Assembly (NCBI GenBank): GCA_010093635.1
Contig: MU006805.1
Coordinates: 124,001-188,000, forward strand
Direction of reading: 5' to 3'
Length of the DNA: 64,000 bases
Source of the DNA: Massarina eburnea CBS 473.64
Taxonomy: Eukaryota > Ascomycota > Dothideomycetes > Pleosporales > Massarinaceae
Part shown: one piece after another, positions 1 through 11,300 of the stretch
Numbering within the stretch: the first letter of the stretch is position 1
Layout of the letters: the number at the start of each line of letters is the position of its first letter
Notes under the pieces: generated by a model
The model's database searches: none
What the model saw: only the letters and a program-made list of their open reading frames with translations
Told to the model about the DNA's origin: nothing
Position numbers and translations under genes: made by a program

Positions 1-1179
1 GCAAGCTCGAACGCCCTATCACCAGAATGTCTCTCACCACAACCCCTTCTATCCGGGTCCCCCTCATACTCTCCAGTTCCACTCACACCACAAGAGCCTA
101 CACCCCCACCGCGATCTCACACCCCACCCAGCAACACATATGACAGTGACTCGGAGCCACCAGTCCGGAGTCCAACACAGCGCTTCTCCCTGTTTCCCAC
201 GCAACGTGCACCACGATACTCCCTAGTCCCTCAGGCTTACCCAAAACCACCAGTCTCTATTCACACGACTATTTCCGAACGGTCGCGACTGAGTAGTAGA
301 TCCCACACGCCAGCAATGTCCGTGTCGAGGACAAATGCGACATCTCTAAACGCAACACCTGAAACGCGCACGCCGTCATCATCACAGACACCGAGTCCAA
401 AGCCGCCAAACACGCGAAATACGTCTCCGTCACCATTACTGCCGCTACTTTTCCCCGTCGGGAAGACATCTCCGCGGACAAGATCGCCGAGTTTCGCAAA
501 CGTGGCATATGACGATCCACTGAGGACGAGAGCACCACCGGCCACGGCACTGACGAGCAGTATACCGGTTCCAGCGCCGATATTAGCCCCGGCACCTACA
601 CTGTATTCTACTAGTGCGTATTCCTCATTACCGTCGCACTACCCCAGAACACCTCGGACAACACACGCCTCGATCCGGACCTCACAGCAAGCCATACCCT
701 CATACCACAACCACAACCATAACTACAACCACAGCTACGCAACCACGCCACCAACCTCCAACCCCCCAACCTTCCCACTCCCCCAACCCCCAACATTCAC
801 CCCCTACACCCCCCCAATATCCACCACCCACTCCTCACCCTACTCCAACTCCCAGTCCTACGCCTCCCAACCCCCGTCCTTCTCCCCCATCTCGCAAAGC
901 ACCACTTCTCCCACATCTCCCCAGCGCCGCCGGAATCGCCGCATCCTCACCCCGCACAACTCGTCCCGCACTGTCGCGGACTCGCCGATCAGTCCGGTGA
1001 GTCCGCCGACTCCGGTGCAGTTCTGGCGCGAGGACGCGTTTGGGAATGGCCCGGGTCGGACGGTGGTGCCGGGGTTGTGGGAGGAGCAGAGGTTGGCGGC
1101 GGTGGTGGTGGGAGAGAGGCCGGTTATGAGGAGGGATTTGAGGAGTTCGCCGAGGATTGTGGTGCAGAGGTTTGAGTGA
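1..1179 (+). CDS. Pro/Ser/Thr-rich protein, 3' part
   Basis: The reading frame is open from base 1 and ends with TGA at 1177-1179, so the 5' end lies outside the window. About 392 residues are visible. Almost all are low-complexity Pro, Ser, Thr, with Tyr/His/Asn-rich patches near 700-850; this suggests an intrinsically disordered protein. The last 60 residues are more ordered and contain the stretch WREDAFGNGPGR followed by a charged tail. No signal peptide, membrane segment or enzyme motif is visible in this part. The ATG at 316 is an internal methionine, because coding-like sequence continues upstream of it. The function cannot be told from this fragment. The sense strand turns G/T-rich over the last 150 bases. 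Confidence 0.65.
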   Translation, partial: ASSNALSPECLSPQPLLSGSPSYSPVPLTPQEPTPPPRSHTPPSNTYDSDSEPPVRSPTQRFSLFPTQRAPRYSLVPQAYPKPPVSIHTTISERSRLSSRSHTPAMSVSRTNATSLNATPETRTPSSSQTPSPKPPNTRNTSPSPLLPLLFPVGKTSPRTRSPSFANVAYDDPLRTRAPPATALTSSIPVPAPILAPAPTLYSTSAYSSLPSHYPRTPRTTHASIRTSQQAIPSYHNHNHNYNHSYATTPPTSNPPTFPLPQPPTFTPYTPPISTTHSSPYSNSQSYASQPPSFSPISQSTTSPTSPQRRRNRRILTPHNSSRTVADSPISPVSPPTPVQFWREDAFGNGPGRTVVPGLWEEQRLAAVVVGERPVMRRDLRSSPRIVVQRFE

Positions 1180-2287
1180 GTGCGTGAGTGCGTGTGCTGA
1201 TTGTGATGTGAGTGAGTAATGGCGTACAAGTTTGCTTTTTTTTTGCAGTTTTCGCTTCGCGCGAGCTTGATTCCTGAGTTGCGCAGTTCCGGCGCTGTAT
1301 TATTACACTGTACTTTTCGTTTCCTGGTCTCTTCTTTTCGGCGTTGGCTTTGGGGATGGTATGATCTGCATGATACGATAGCCACGAGCCATCTTTACAT
1401 CTTTCATATCTGTCGATAACGAGTTACGGATACCAGCATAACGCATGGGGTAGGGGGTACGGGGCGCGGAAATGGTCGTATATATATCTGCATTTGGTGG
1501 CGTTAGTGTTCCGTCAGTCCGGCTTGCTTGATAGGACACGATAGTCTCTTTTGTTCGCGCTCAGCGTCGCTTTGGCAGTCCGATTAACGTTTCTGCATTT
1601 ATTTTTTAGTCGGTTGCATATTATGTATCTCGCTCATATCTTCTCATTTCCGTCCATCCGTCCATCCGTCGATTCATGCCTGAACCTGTCTACCCCTTTT
1701 TCTTTCCCCCCTTCCTACCTACACCGACACGGGCTGGCGATGGTGTGATATAAAACGGGATAAATGACGTAGGTGATATGGTATGTGTAGTTATCAGTTG
1801 CACAAATTTTTCACCCAACCTTGGATCTTCGTTGTTTTAATCCCTTAATCTTAATCCCGACCGCTCCGATAGATCTACCATACACGCACGCAAACACGTC
1901 ATGATTCTTTGATCGTCTACTCTCATCTAGGTATCGGAACGCGCAACATCCGCCCCCCTGCGCCACGCCACCTCTCACCCGCATAATCGATGGAGCTGCG
2001 GCCTGGGGCTGTGGGGCACGCATTTCAGGTATTATTTGAGATTTGAGATGAGGTGATTGGGCTGGGGGTGGCTTGTATTCGTGAGGCTTGAATATCTGAA
2101 CGGGGCTGGATTGGTGTTGTTATCGATGGTGGGAAGGTGTCGTGAGTTGAGGGTTTAGGGGCCTGGGGTTGACGGTGCACTCAACACTAGTACGCAGAAT
2201 TGCCATCACATGCAAGATCAGCGAGTATTTTCAATGTCGATAGAAATGTACAAAATAAATAATATGATTGAAAGAGCGTGTTTGGTC
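1180..2287. other. Intergenic, between convergent genes
   Basis: Shared 3' region of the plus-strand gene ending at 1179 and the minus-strand gene ending at 2288. Only short ORFs without recognisable content are present. No RNA gene or repeat was seen. Confidence 0.6.
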
Positions 2288-3358
2288 TCAATAAATATCC
2301 ATGGTAACATAAAGCCTAACCAGGCTCCCAATAACAAAGGCCCAACTCCCCGCCATAGCTGCTATCGCAGCCAGAACCTCATCGTCCCGAAACAAAAAGA
2401 AACCCGCCATCATGAACCCAAGCCCACCAACCGCGTTCAGGAACGCTCCCTGCCAGTCCGCGTTATTGAGCTTCGGCTTGTACCACTTCTCCTGCTCGGA
2501 AATAGCGAGCATGGCATTCGCGACCAGGAAGAGGAAGCCGTGAACGATCTGGGGGCCGAAGACAATGGAAGCGTGTAGGGATGATTCTTCATCGACGACG
2601 CCAGGGAAATCCACGATGCCGGCAAACATGAATATGACGCCGCCCAAAAGCACAATGAGGCCGGCTTGGAAGGCCAGGTTCGTGGTAGTCAAGTCGATGA
2701 ACTTGATGCGCGAAGGGATCCATTTGAACTCCGGTGAGCCTAGGAGCGCGGGCATGTATGTCACGTTGCCTAGGTCTTCCTTGGAGGTCTCGAGGGTGCC
2801 GCGGTCGGCGTTTAGGGCACCAAAGGTGTCGAAGATACCGGCCGCGAAGAAGAAGATTGAGCCGATGAGCACGGTGGCGGGGACGGCGATGGTTTCCTCG
2901 GTTTCGAACTCGGAGGAGGGGATCGTGCGGGGGAGTAGGTCGAAGAAGGCGTTGAGAACAAGGTCGATGCTACCGAGTAGGAACACGACGGCGACGAGGT
3001 AGATGGGGTCTTTGTACGGGAAGACGGTGTACATTTTGCGCAATCGCGTCTTGAACGTCCCTCTTTCCTCGAAATCCATGAACGATGTATTGCTGTCGGT
3101 GTATTCGCCTGTGATGTAGGCTTGTTCCTTGCCGACATTCTTGGTGATGTTGCGTAAAGGACCTTCGGCAACGCGCTCGTGTTCGCAGTTCTCGCGGTGC
3201 TCAAGATGGTTTATGTGTTTGAAGTCACGAAGCTTCGTCTCATCGGCTGGTCGGGCAGCGAGTTCGCGTATAGGGGTCATGCTTGTGCCGACCGAAGGAC
3301 TCATGCTCATGACTGAAGCGCGCACATAGGCGCTGCGGATGGTTGCTGATGCATTCAT
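2288..3358 (-). CDS. Six-helix integral membrane protein of unknown function
   Basis: Single-exon ORF of 356 residues. The first 130 residues are hydrophilic, with a His/Glu/Asn-rich part and a basic stretch (TFKTRLRKMYTVFPYKDP) just before the first helix. Six hydrophobic segments follow, starting near residues 134, 165, 235, 267, 308 and 330, and the protein ends two residues after TMDIY's Met-Asp. The pattern resembles conserved fungal integral membrane proteins known only as hypothetical; relation to YrhK-type membrane domains is possible but not shown. No transporter signature or catalytic motif was seen. A TATA-like CTATATGA lies about 150 bases upstream (near 3510). The next gene upstream is also on the minus strand. 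Confidence 0.75.
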   Translation of the reverse strand: MNASATIRSAYVRASVMSMSPSVGTSMTPIRELAARPADETKLRDFKHINHLEHRENCEHERVAEGPLRNITKNVGKEQAYITGEYTDSNTSFMDFEERGTFKTRLRKMYTVFPYKDPIYLVAVVFLLGSIDLVLNAFFDLLPRTIPSSEFETEETIAVPATVLIGSIFFFAAGIFDTFGALNADRGTLETSKEDLGNVTYMPALLGSPEFKWIPSRIKFIDLTTTNLAFQAGLIVLLGGVIFMFAGIVDFPGVVDEESSLHASIVFGPQIVHGFLFLVANAMLAISEQEKWYKPKLNNADWQGAFLNAVGGLGFMMAGFFLFRDDEVLAAIAAMAGSWAFVIGSLVRLYVTMDIY

Positions 3359-4274
3359 CTTGAAGGTAATTAAAGATTACAGTTAATCCCAAAGGGACGA
3401 GAAGCGAATAAAGAAGGAGTGGAAAGCAGATGCTACCGGAGCAAGTCGGTCGAGGCTGAAAGAAATATGTTGGTCAACCCTGGAAGCCATGTTTCCTGTC
3501 CGGGCTTCATATAGTGATCAACACCTTTCACATGTGGGGTTGATGGCTTTGGCACATCCGCGCGTATTTGGAAGAACCATCCCTAGGATTGTCGGACCCA
3601 CCGTCGCATCCATGGCCATCCGGTGGACCTGAGGCTCTCCTCGTCCAAGACCTGCCTAGAGAAGCTTATCATAATTAAGCTTCAGCGGCCCGTTCAGTTG
3701 GTGTGTTATGCACAGGTGGCCCTTCCAAGTCTGCCTCTCGTCTGATAGATCTGCACGTTTCTGTTTTTGGATTGTGGACCAATAGATTGACGATCTTGTC
3801 TCAGATTCAATGACATCAGTCCCCAGATTGGCTTGCCAGGCTTGCAAAGCCGCCAGGAATGTGAAAACTGGGGGCCAGGATGGAGGGTGACGAAGCACGG
3901 GGTGAAAATAAATTCAGCAGGATTGTTGTAGAGGAGTTGAAGTGCAGTCAGAGTCTGGTTGGTCGTGCGACTCGGCGAATTGCAGCTGGTGCGGAAACAG
4001 GCCACCCAAACTTTGGCCCGGAAAACACACCTGCGGCTACGCTCATTGTATCGCCTCCCCAGACAGCTGACGACTGGTCGAAAATACGGGTATTGGTTTG
4101 CGTTGGCGCCATCGGGGTGAGTCATGCAGAGCCGGAAGTCTAAGAACCACGCCACTCCCGCAGCCACGTCGCACTAAGGTTGGAAACACGTAACGCCACG
4201 TTTCGTTGATATATGAATCGTGGCTAGTCCCCCTACGTCCGACCACGTCGCTATCTATTCCTCTTAAAGGTAAC
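3359..4274. other. Intergenic region, promoter side of the membrane protein gene
   Basis: It holds the probable promoter of the 2288-3358 gene and the 3' flank of the F-box gene. Overlapping ORFs of 80-150 codons on both strands have no recognisable features, and I do not call them genes. Confidence 0.5.
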
Positions 4275-5780
4275 TCAACATTCCAGCCAAGGGCGACACC
4301 ATTCCTTCTTCCAAATCCAAAAGAATCCATACCAGAGTCGGATGTGACGCTTATAATGTGGACTGGTCCATCGGTCTACTTCCCAAGACCCGACGATACC
4401 GAAAGGTGTAACAATGCCTCTGAAATTTGACGGGCTAGTGTCCGTAGCAAGCTCCTCGGTAATGTGTGGTTCGTAAGATCGTACAAGCCAGACTTCTCCG
4501 TCTTGGAAAAAGCTGCCAGCGATAGTGAAAGGCCCCCATGAGTCTTCGCCGTGTGAGTCACTGCTAATGATTGCGATGGCTTCCGTCGGGTCGTTCTGCT
4601 CGGGCTCACGAAGCGAGAGATGGATGGGGTGGATCACGCCGTCTTCGCGATTGTTAATGCAACTTCTCTTGTCAAGATACCTCCCAGTCCACTCCCCAGA
4701 GAAAAGCTCGATGACTTGGTCACCGGTGAGATGCATGGCACCGAAAGCTTCGGGGGGTGTGCGAAACGGAATAGGGTTGCCCAGAACGGGACCCAGGGGG
4801 AGGAGCTGAAGAGACGGTAACGGCATGTCCGCGACAGTAAGCGACCAGTAAAAGCGGAAGATCAAATAAATGAGCAACGTGTAACGGTCCTTGAAGTCAA
4901 ACTTCAGCGCGTCCCGTAAATTTTCGAGCTCCCACTTCAGATCGTCGATGATTGAATTCTCTGTTAGAAGGCCCGTCCAGAAACCCTCTCGTATTGCTAA
5001 CGAGTGTCCGTCCGCACTGATGTCTCCTGGAAGAAGATTTTCGTTCCGTTTCAGCAGCAGCGCAACTATACAGAAGCCCACAGCCAAGTAGTTGGGTATC
5101 GAGGGGTTGAGAGTCGGCGTACCTTGGTTTTCAATGACCTCGAGAATATCCGGCGCCCACAAGATGAGCTGGAACGTTTCAGGTCGGAGGTCCATGGCAG
5201 AGTTGTGGCCGAGAGTTATAAGATGCGGCAGCCAGTTCACGAGCGATTCCCGCTCCCACTGTACCATCCGATTCCATGGCTGTGCGTGTAAACAGACGTT
5301 GAAAATTCTGTTGGCTTTTTCAGCAGCGAATGCAATTCGCGCGCCATCTCCAGCTGTCAAAGCATCGAAGATCGAAGCCTGCGGCCAGTTCATGTCCCAG
5401 TCATTGTTCACGATAGCTTTTCGCTGTCGCGCATCCGGCCCCCAATCCGCATGATCCCAATCATCTTCTGGATCGAGATCCTGTTCTTCCAAGTTCGGCC
5501 ACCACTCATCTTCGCTGTTTTCCTCGCTCGCTTCAGATGCGCACGATTCAAGTTCCCAGCTTTCAACTTGCACGTCGTCTAGTGGCGGGAGCCTGATGTA
5601 CTTGTCGACGTAGAGCACATTGACAGCACTACGCTTGAAAACATGTCGATCATATAGCGCTGCATAGAGATTGCGGCTAGTGAAGCATACATTGAGGATA
5701 GAAGAACAGGGAAGGGATGCAGCGATGCGATGAAGAAGTTCCGTTGGAAGTAAGCCCAGTGCGGCCCTTGAATTGTTCAT
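4275..5780 (-). CDS. F-box protein
   Basis: Single-exon ORF of 501 residues. Residues 9-45 (LGLLPTELLHRIAASLP and on) match the F-box, the helical motif that binds Skp1 in SCF ubiquitin ligases. An acidic linker follows (EASEENSEDEWWPN). The middle is helical and Trp-rich. From about residue 350 there is a beta-rich region with the landmarks GEWTGRY, SWGPFTIAGSF and TPFGIVGSWEVD, which probably forms the substrate-binding part. This architecture (N-terminal F-box plus C-terminal beta domain) is common in Pezizomycotina, but the substrate is unknown. The protein ends in a Trp-rich tail (WYGFFWIWKKEW). Role in ubiquitination is from family knowledge; the target is not inferable. Confidence 0.85.
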   Translation of the reverse strand: MNNSRAALGLLPTELLHRIAASLPCSSILNVCFTSRNLYAALYDRHVFKRSAVNVLYVDKYIRLPPLDDVQVESWELESCASEASEENSEDEWWPNLEEQDLDPEDDWDHADWGPDARQRKAIVNNDWDMNWPQASIFDALTAGDGARIAFAAEKANRIFNVCLHAQPWNRMVQWERESLVNWLPHLITLGHNSAMDLRPETFQLILWAPDILEVIENQGTPTLNPSIPNYLAVGFCIVALLLKRNENLLPGDISADGHSLAIREGFWTGLLTENSIIDDLKWELENLRDALKFDFKDRYTLLIYLIFRFYWSLTVADMPLPSLQLLPLGPVLGNPIPFRTPPEAFGAMHLTGDQVIELFSGEWTGRYLDKRSCINNREDGVIHPIHLSLREPEQNDPTEAIAIISSDSHGEDSWGPFTIAGSFFQDGEVWLVRSYEPHITEELATDTSPSNFRGIVTPFGIVGSWEVDRWTSPHYKRHIRLWYGFFWIWKKEWCRPWLEC

Positions 5781-6491
5781 TGCATCAGCAAGTATCTGAG
5801 ACCACAGAATGAATGAAGCAATATTTTCCCGGAAGAGTTGACGATGTTGAAGAGATCAAAAGGGAGTGAAGAGTGAAATCCCTCAAAGGACCTCATGGCT
5901 GCCTGGCGTAGCGTGAAGCTAACCTGCTATAGAAAGTGCCAAAGGCCGTTCGCTTTCCTACCGTAAATGATACTGTTTCCGCTTCCTTCTTTCCATACAG
6001 AATCATTACACATAAACAAAAGAAGTTACTAAAGCCATAGGAAAGGGCGGACTGTCGTTTCTCATGCACTTCTTTTAGGTTAGATTTCCCAGTACATCGG
6101 TATCATCACAGGAGCCATTTACGAACCCTTTACCACATCTAATATATATAATACATACTACATAAGCTTATCACAAGTCACAAGACTATGACCAAATTCA
6201 TTAAAACCAGCTCAATCGCCATACCAGGTAGCATGGAGACCATGAATAACCTTCAAACATACACAACCCTCGCAACCACAAGCACGCCACTGCCAAATAA
6301 CAAGAGTAGATAAAGCCAATACCACAAATACCACAAATACAATCCGACTTCATACTACAAGGTGAGTACTCCGTAACGCCCCATATGAAACCCTAAACCA
6401 TGCACCGCACAACCCATCCAGAACCATCGCAAACCCCACCACATAAGCCTCACGCCTTACAAACAGGCCACAAAAGAACACACAACCCCAT
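5781..6491. other. Intergenic region
   Basis: AT-rich spacer between the start of the F-box gene and the 3' end of the next minus-strand gene. No gene seen. Bases 6300-6490 are C/A-rich and probably the 3' UTR of the gene that ends at 6492. Confidence 0.5.
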
Positions 6492-7700
6492 CTACAAACC
6501 CCTAACAGGAGGCCGAGCACCAGTACGACCGACCAAGTCCGGACGCCGCGCACTCCACACAGTCTCCTCAGTCACCCTACCCTTCTTCGCACCACCGCGC
6601 TTTGCGCCACGGCAGACTCGTCGACGTTTGGTCGTCGGCGGCTCTTCGGCAGCGTCGTCGTCGTCGTCGTCGTCAGGTGCGGCGCGCTTCTTGGTGTCGG
6701 AAGAAGGAGAAGAGGGGGGAGTGTGGGGAGAGGTGGGAGAGGTGGGAGGAGTGGGAGGAGTGGTAGGTGCAGGCGCAGGTGCAGGTGCAGATGCAGATGC
6801 AGACTCAGACTCGACCTTGTCAACAGTCTCGTCAACAGTCTCGTCCACAGTCCCATCCACAATCTCACCAACAACCTTTTCCTGCTCAGCATACTTCGCG
6901 ACCTCGCCCAAGGCATCCAAAAAGGACCCCCGGGAAGACGAGGGTTTCGGCGCGACAGTAGTGACGGGCCGAGCAGTACTCTGACCCAGACGCTTAAGCG
7001 CCGCAGACCTGCCGGAACCGGGACGCTTGAATTTGCGCTCAGTGGCAACGGCGGCGGCGGCGACGGCGACGGCGACGTCCTTGGTAGCAACGGCTTCGGC
7101 GTCTTGCGCCAGTTGGTCGACGATGGAGGGTTTGGTTGTGGGGGCGACGACGGGAGCAGGGCGCGGAGCAGAGGCGGACAGTTTCTCGACCTCTTTCTGG
7201 GTCTTTTCGAGGGTTTGGCGCAGTTTCGCCATTGGTGCTGTGTCGATTTTTTCTTTCTCTTCGTCGTCGGAGTCGTCGGAGTCGGAGTCGGAGGTGGCCG
7301 CTTTGGCTTTGGCGGCTCCTTCTTCTTCTTCTTCATCTTCGTCTTCAGAGTCCTCGGTCTCGACACCCTTCTCTTCCGTCTCCTGACCGCTACCGAACTC
7401 CTCGATCGCAGCCTCTACATCCTCGAGCAACAAGTGCTCATGTCCGCCCGCGAGCCCGGATCGAATCTCGACACTCATGACCAGCGAACTGGCCACTTTG
7501 TCCAAGTCTTTCGTAGTGGAACGGGCGAGCTTGGCGAGCGCCCCGAGAATGGGAATGCCCCAATTCTTCGCGTCTGTGTCGGGATGGAGGGAGGTGGGGA
7601 GAGCGTCGGTAGGCGACCTGCGCCATGCGACGACGATGGTGTGGATGTGCTCTTTGATGAGCTTTTGCTGGGTGGGCGGGTGCTTGGAGAAGGTCGGCAT
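6492..7700 (-). CDS. Acidic, largely disordered protein, probably nuclear
   Basis: Single-exon ORF of 402 residues starting MPTFSKHPPTQQ. Residues 1-100 look folded and helical (HIHTIVVAWRRSPTDALP, then ILGALAKLARSTTKDLDKVASSL). Then come an Asp/Glu/Ser-rich acidic region, a short charged helix (LRQTLEKTQKEVEKLSA), an Ala/Val run, a tandem TVDE repeat, (AP)n and (TPP)n tracts, and a basic C-terminus with a likely nuclear localisation signal (TTKRRRVCRGAKRGGAKKGR). No family was recognised. The acidic and basic tracts suggest a nuclear or chromatin-related role, which is inference only. Long ORFs on the opposite strand are shadows of these low-complexity codons. Confidence 0.65.
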   Translation of the reverse strand: MPTFSKHPPTQQKLIKEHIHTIVVAWRRSPTDALPTSLHPDTDAKNWGIPILGALAKLARSTTKDLDKVASSLVMSVEIRSGLAGGHEHLLLEDVEAAIEEFGSGQETEEKGVETEDSEDEDEEEEEGAAKAKAATSDSDSDDSDDEEKEKIDTAPMAKLRQTLEKTQKEVEKLSASAPRPAPVVAPTTKPSIVDQLAQDAEAVATKDVAVAVAAAAVATERKFKRPGSGRSAALKRLGQSTARPVTTVAPKPSSSRGSFLDALGEVAKYAEQEKVVGEIVDGTVDETVDETVDKVESESASASAPAPAPAPTTPPTPPTSPTSPHTPPSSPSSDTKKRAAPDDDDDDDAAEEPPTTKRRRVCRGAKRGGAKKGRVTEETVWSARRPDLVGRTGARPPVRGL

Positions 7701-8320
7701 CCTGTATGTAGGATGGGGTTTGGAGGAGTTGAGTGGTGTGGAGAAGGTGTGGAGTAGTGGTACCGACTTGTGGTACTGTCGGGTTTGGTGGTGTAGTGGG
7801 AGGTGTTGTGGGATGTGTTGTGGTTGAGATGGGGATTGAGTTTCTGCCAGCAGAAAAAGAGGAAGGGAAGATGAGGTCTGAGGTTGAAAAGGTGGGGTTG
7901 TATAGTCTTATATACTTACAATGGCCTCCTGTTAGCGGGGTTGTGTTCCTATTGAGTGTGTCGCTACAACAGTAATCGGTGGGTGTGTGGTTTTAAGCCT
8001 GTGTGACGGCGTTTGCTCAACGGCACAATAGCAAGTACCGAATTTTAGCGCGTGAAAAACAATTCACCCCGCATCCGAACTTTGACAGAATAGAGGATAC
8101 AATAGGAAAGAACAGAAATGGTACTTGAAATTGAAAAGTGAGTTAATGAATCGGAACGAGGTTGAGAGGTACAATAGAAGCGCGACATTGTGTATCAAAA
8201 TCGCGACACAAACCAGACGTTGACGCACTATTAAATAACAATAGCAAATCCAAAAAATCGAAATCAAAGAAATCTCACGCATCCATCCCACATTACAAGA
8301 CGTCACCTCATCTCATCCCC
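7701..8320. other. Intergenic region, promoter of the 6492-7700 gene
   Basis: About 620 bases between two minus-strand genes. Bases 7730-7850 are strongly G/T-rich on the plus strand. No ORF with recognisable content. Confidence 0.5.
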
Positions 8321-11300
8321 CTACACAGCCCTAATACTCAATCCCTCGCCTGCCCTCAGCACAATACGTCGCACCCTCCTATTCCCAATCGGCCGCTTAA
8401 CTTCCCTATTCACCGCCTTAATCGGCACATCGTCAAGGAAAGACAGCATATCCAGATCCGCATTACCGTCAATCCCACTACCATCCTTATCCCTCTCAGC
8501 CCACTTCGGAACATCATCCCCATCGCTGCTATTCTCCCGATCGTCGTCACTTGCGTAGAATAATGCCGTATGAGTATAATCGTCCTTCGCATCCTGCATC
8601 TTCGTATCAGAGCCCGAGCCTATGGAGGAGGGTGGTGAAGATGCCGTGTAGTGAAAGTAAGAATAAGGCCAATTCTTCAAGTAATCATTCTCATCCCAGA
8701 TCCTCGGCGGGGAAACAGAGTCTGGTGGTGAGGGTGGCGCGTAGTGAGACCAAGACCGCGGGTGCTTCCTCTCAGTCCTAAACTCCCGCTTACTAATCCC
8801 GCCCATCCTCTTCACACTCCTCACCCTCTTCCGTTTCTTCCACCTCCCACCATCCCCATCGGACTCGGTATCATCGCTCCCATCTACAGGAGCATATTCC
8901 CCATCACCCGGCTCCTCCATCCTCCGCCGTTTCAAGGGGTAATTCGGTTTAAATGCCCGACTACCCCAACTCTTCTTCCTTCTCTGTCCGACCTTGCGTC
9001 CGCCATGCTTCTCACATACCGCGAGGTCGTCTGCAAGCAACACGTTGTCGTCAGGCTCACACTCACAATCGGAGGGCCTAGGGGTGTTGTAGATGTAGGC
9101 CGGGTCGAGCGAGGACGCGCGGTCGAGATGTTCGATATCAGTTCTGGCATAAAAATAGTCGGAGTCATCGTCGACATTTCCAGCGCTGTTTTCATCTTCG
9201 TCATCATCGCCACTTCCATCGATCTCTTCTTCTTCGTCGTCATCCCTTGCATCGCCTCCATCTTCGTCATCCTCCAGTAGCACATCTTCATCCACCTCTC
9301 TTTGAATCACCTCAATCGCATCCACAACATCACTCACCACCATCCACTCCCTCCCCGCCCCCCTCATACACCTCGCATGCCCCATACCATCCACAATTCC
9401 CACCGCACGCCCAGGCTCCCCCATACTCACCTCACTCAACCACTCAATCGCCTCCAACAGCGCCAGCGGCCAGTTTCTCAAATCCGTCGGGTCAAGCCGG
9501 ACATGGAGTCCAATATCCCTCATGACATCCTTCCCGACAAACAAGTCGCTGTTCAAAGGGAACGCTTCGACGGCGGCGAGAAGGTACCAGTTCGCCGCGA
9601 TGTTCTGCAGGAGTTGGGAGACAAGGCCCTGTTCGGCTGGGGACCGGAGTGAGAAGGGTTGGAGTGGAACTTGCGTTGTTAGGGTATTGCGGAAGACTTG
9701 CTCTGTGGCTGCGAACTCTGGATCGGAGGGGTGGTCTTTGACTAGTTTCTTCACCCATGTGTGCGCTTCACTACATGATGCGCCGCGGAGCACGCGCGGT
9801 AGCTTTTCGCCACCTTCCTTGTCGTCTGGGATGTGGAGGTCCTTGATAGCCGCGATGAGATCGTTTTGGAAGCTTTTCAACTCGTCTAAGATTTGTCTAC
9901 GGAGGTCATCCGCCTCGTGGGGACGTTGGCGGCCGAGCCAGCCGTTGATGACGTCGCGGCGGTTTTCTACGTCGCTGATGTATTCGTCGATGATTTTGCG
10001 GGCTCGGTCTTCGGGTTCTAGGCTCGTGAGTTCGGTGTCGAAGGCTTGGATATGGGGCATTAGTTCGACGAGCCGTTCTTCTTCGCGGAGGAGTTCGGCG
10101 AATTCGGCGTTGTCGTCGGCCGCTGTTGGGAAGATGTTGCTGTCTTCTATTGTCGTGTCGCCGTCGTCTGCTTCTTGCTCGTACCCTCCCATGTGACCTC
10201 CAGCTTGTCCTCCAGCTTGACTTCCAGCGTGACTTCTAGCGTGACCTCCACTGTGACCTCCACCACGTGGAGGCATCTCACTAAACCCCTCTCCAATATG
10301 CGGATTAAAAGGCTCCCTTACAGNNNNNNNNNNNNNNNNNNNNNNNNNNNNNNNNNNNNNNNNNNNNNNNNNNNNNNNNNNNNNNNNNNNNNNNNNNNNN
10401 NNNNNNNNNNNNNNNNNNNNNNNNNNNNNNNNNNNNNNNNNNNNNNNNNNNNNNNNNNNNNNNNNNNNNNNNNNNNNNNNNNNNNNNNNNNNNNNNNNNN
10501 NNNNNNNNNNNNNNNNNNNNNNNNNNNNNNNNNNNNNNNNNNNNNNNNNNNNNNNNNNNNNNNNNNNNNNNNNNNNNNNNNNNNNNNNNNNNNNNNNNNN
10601 NNNNNNNNNNNNNNNNNNNNNNNNNNNNNNNNNNNNNNNNNNNNNNNNNNNNNNNNNNNNNNNNNNNNNNNNNNNNNNNNNNNNNNNNNNNNNNNNNNNN
10701 NNNNNNNNNNNNNNNNNNNNNNNNNNNNNNNNNNNNNNNNNNNNNNNNNNNNNNNNNNNNNNNNNNNNNNNNNNNNNNNNNNNNNNNNNNNNNNNNNNNN
10801 NNNNNNNNNNNNNNNNNNNNNNNNNNNNNNNNNNNNNNNNNNNNNNNNNNNNNNNNNNNNNNNNNNNGTAACTTCCACTGTGACTTCCACTGTGACGTAG
10901 AGGCATTTCACTAAACCCTTCGCCAATATGCGGATTAAAAGGCTCCCTTACAGGTTTCCACTTCTCTTTCCCTATATTCGATTGATGATCCTTAAAGATA
11001 TTGTCGTCTTCCACCGTGGAGTCGTGAGGAGCCCCCTCGCCAATATGCGGATTAAAAGGATCCATTACAGGTTTCCGCTTCTCTTTCCCTTTATTCGATT
11101 GATGATCCTTAAAGATGTTGTCGTCTTCCACAGTCGAGTCGTGAGGAGCCCCCTCGCCAATATGCGGATTGAAAGGATCCATTACAGGTTTCCACTTCTC
11201 TTTCCCTTTATCCAATCGATTATCCTTGAAGATATTGTCGTCTTCCACCGTCTTATCACCCTCCCCCTCTCCCTGAGGATCACCCACGCCCTTGAAAATG

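Noticed and set aside
3706..4167. 153-codon minus-strand ORF between the membrane protein and F-box genes
   Set aside because: No domain, and it overlaps other ORFs of similar size in other frames; probably promoter and flank sequence.
6723..7757. 344-codon ORF on the plus strand
   Set aside because: It mirrors the low-complexity codons of the minus-strand gene 6492-7700; its protein is Gly/Arg/Phe runs with no domain.
9247..9652. Pro/His-rich plus-strand ORFs inside the long repeat protein gene
   Set aside because: They are antisense shadows of the C-terminal acidic region of that gene.
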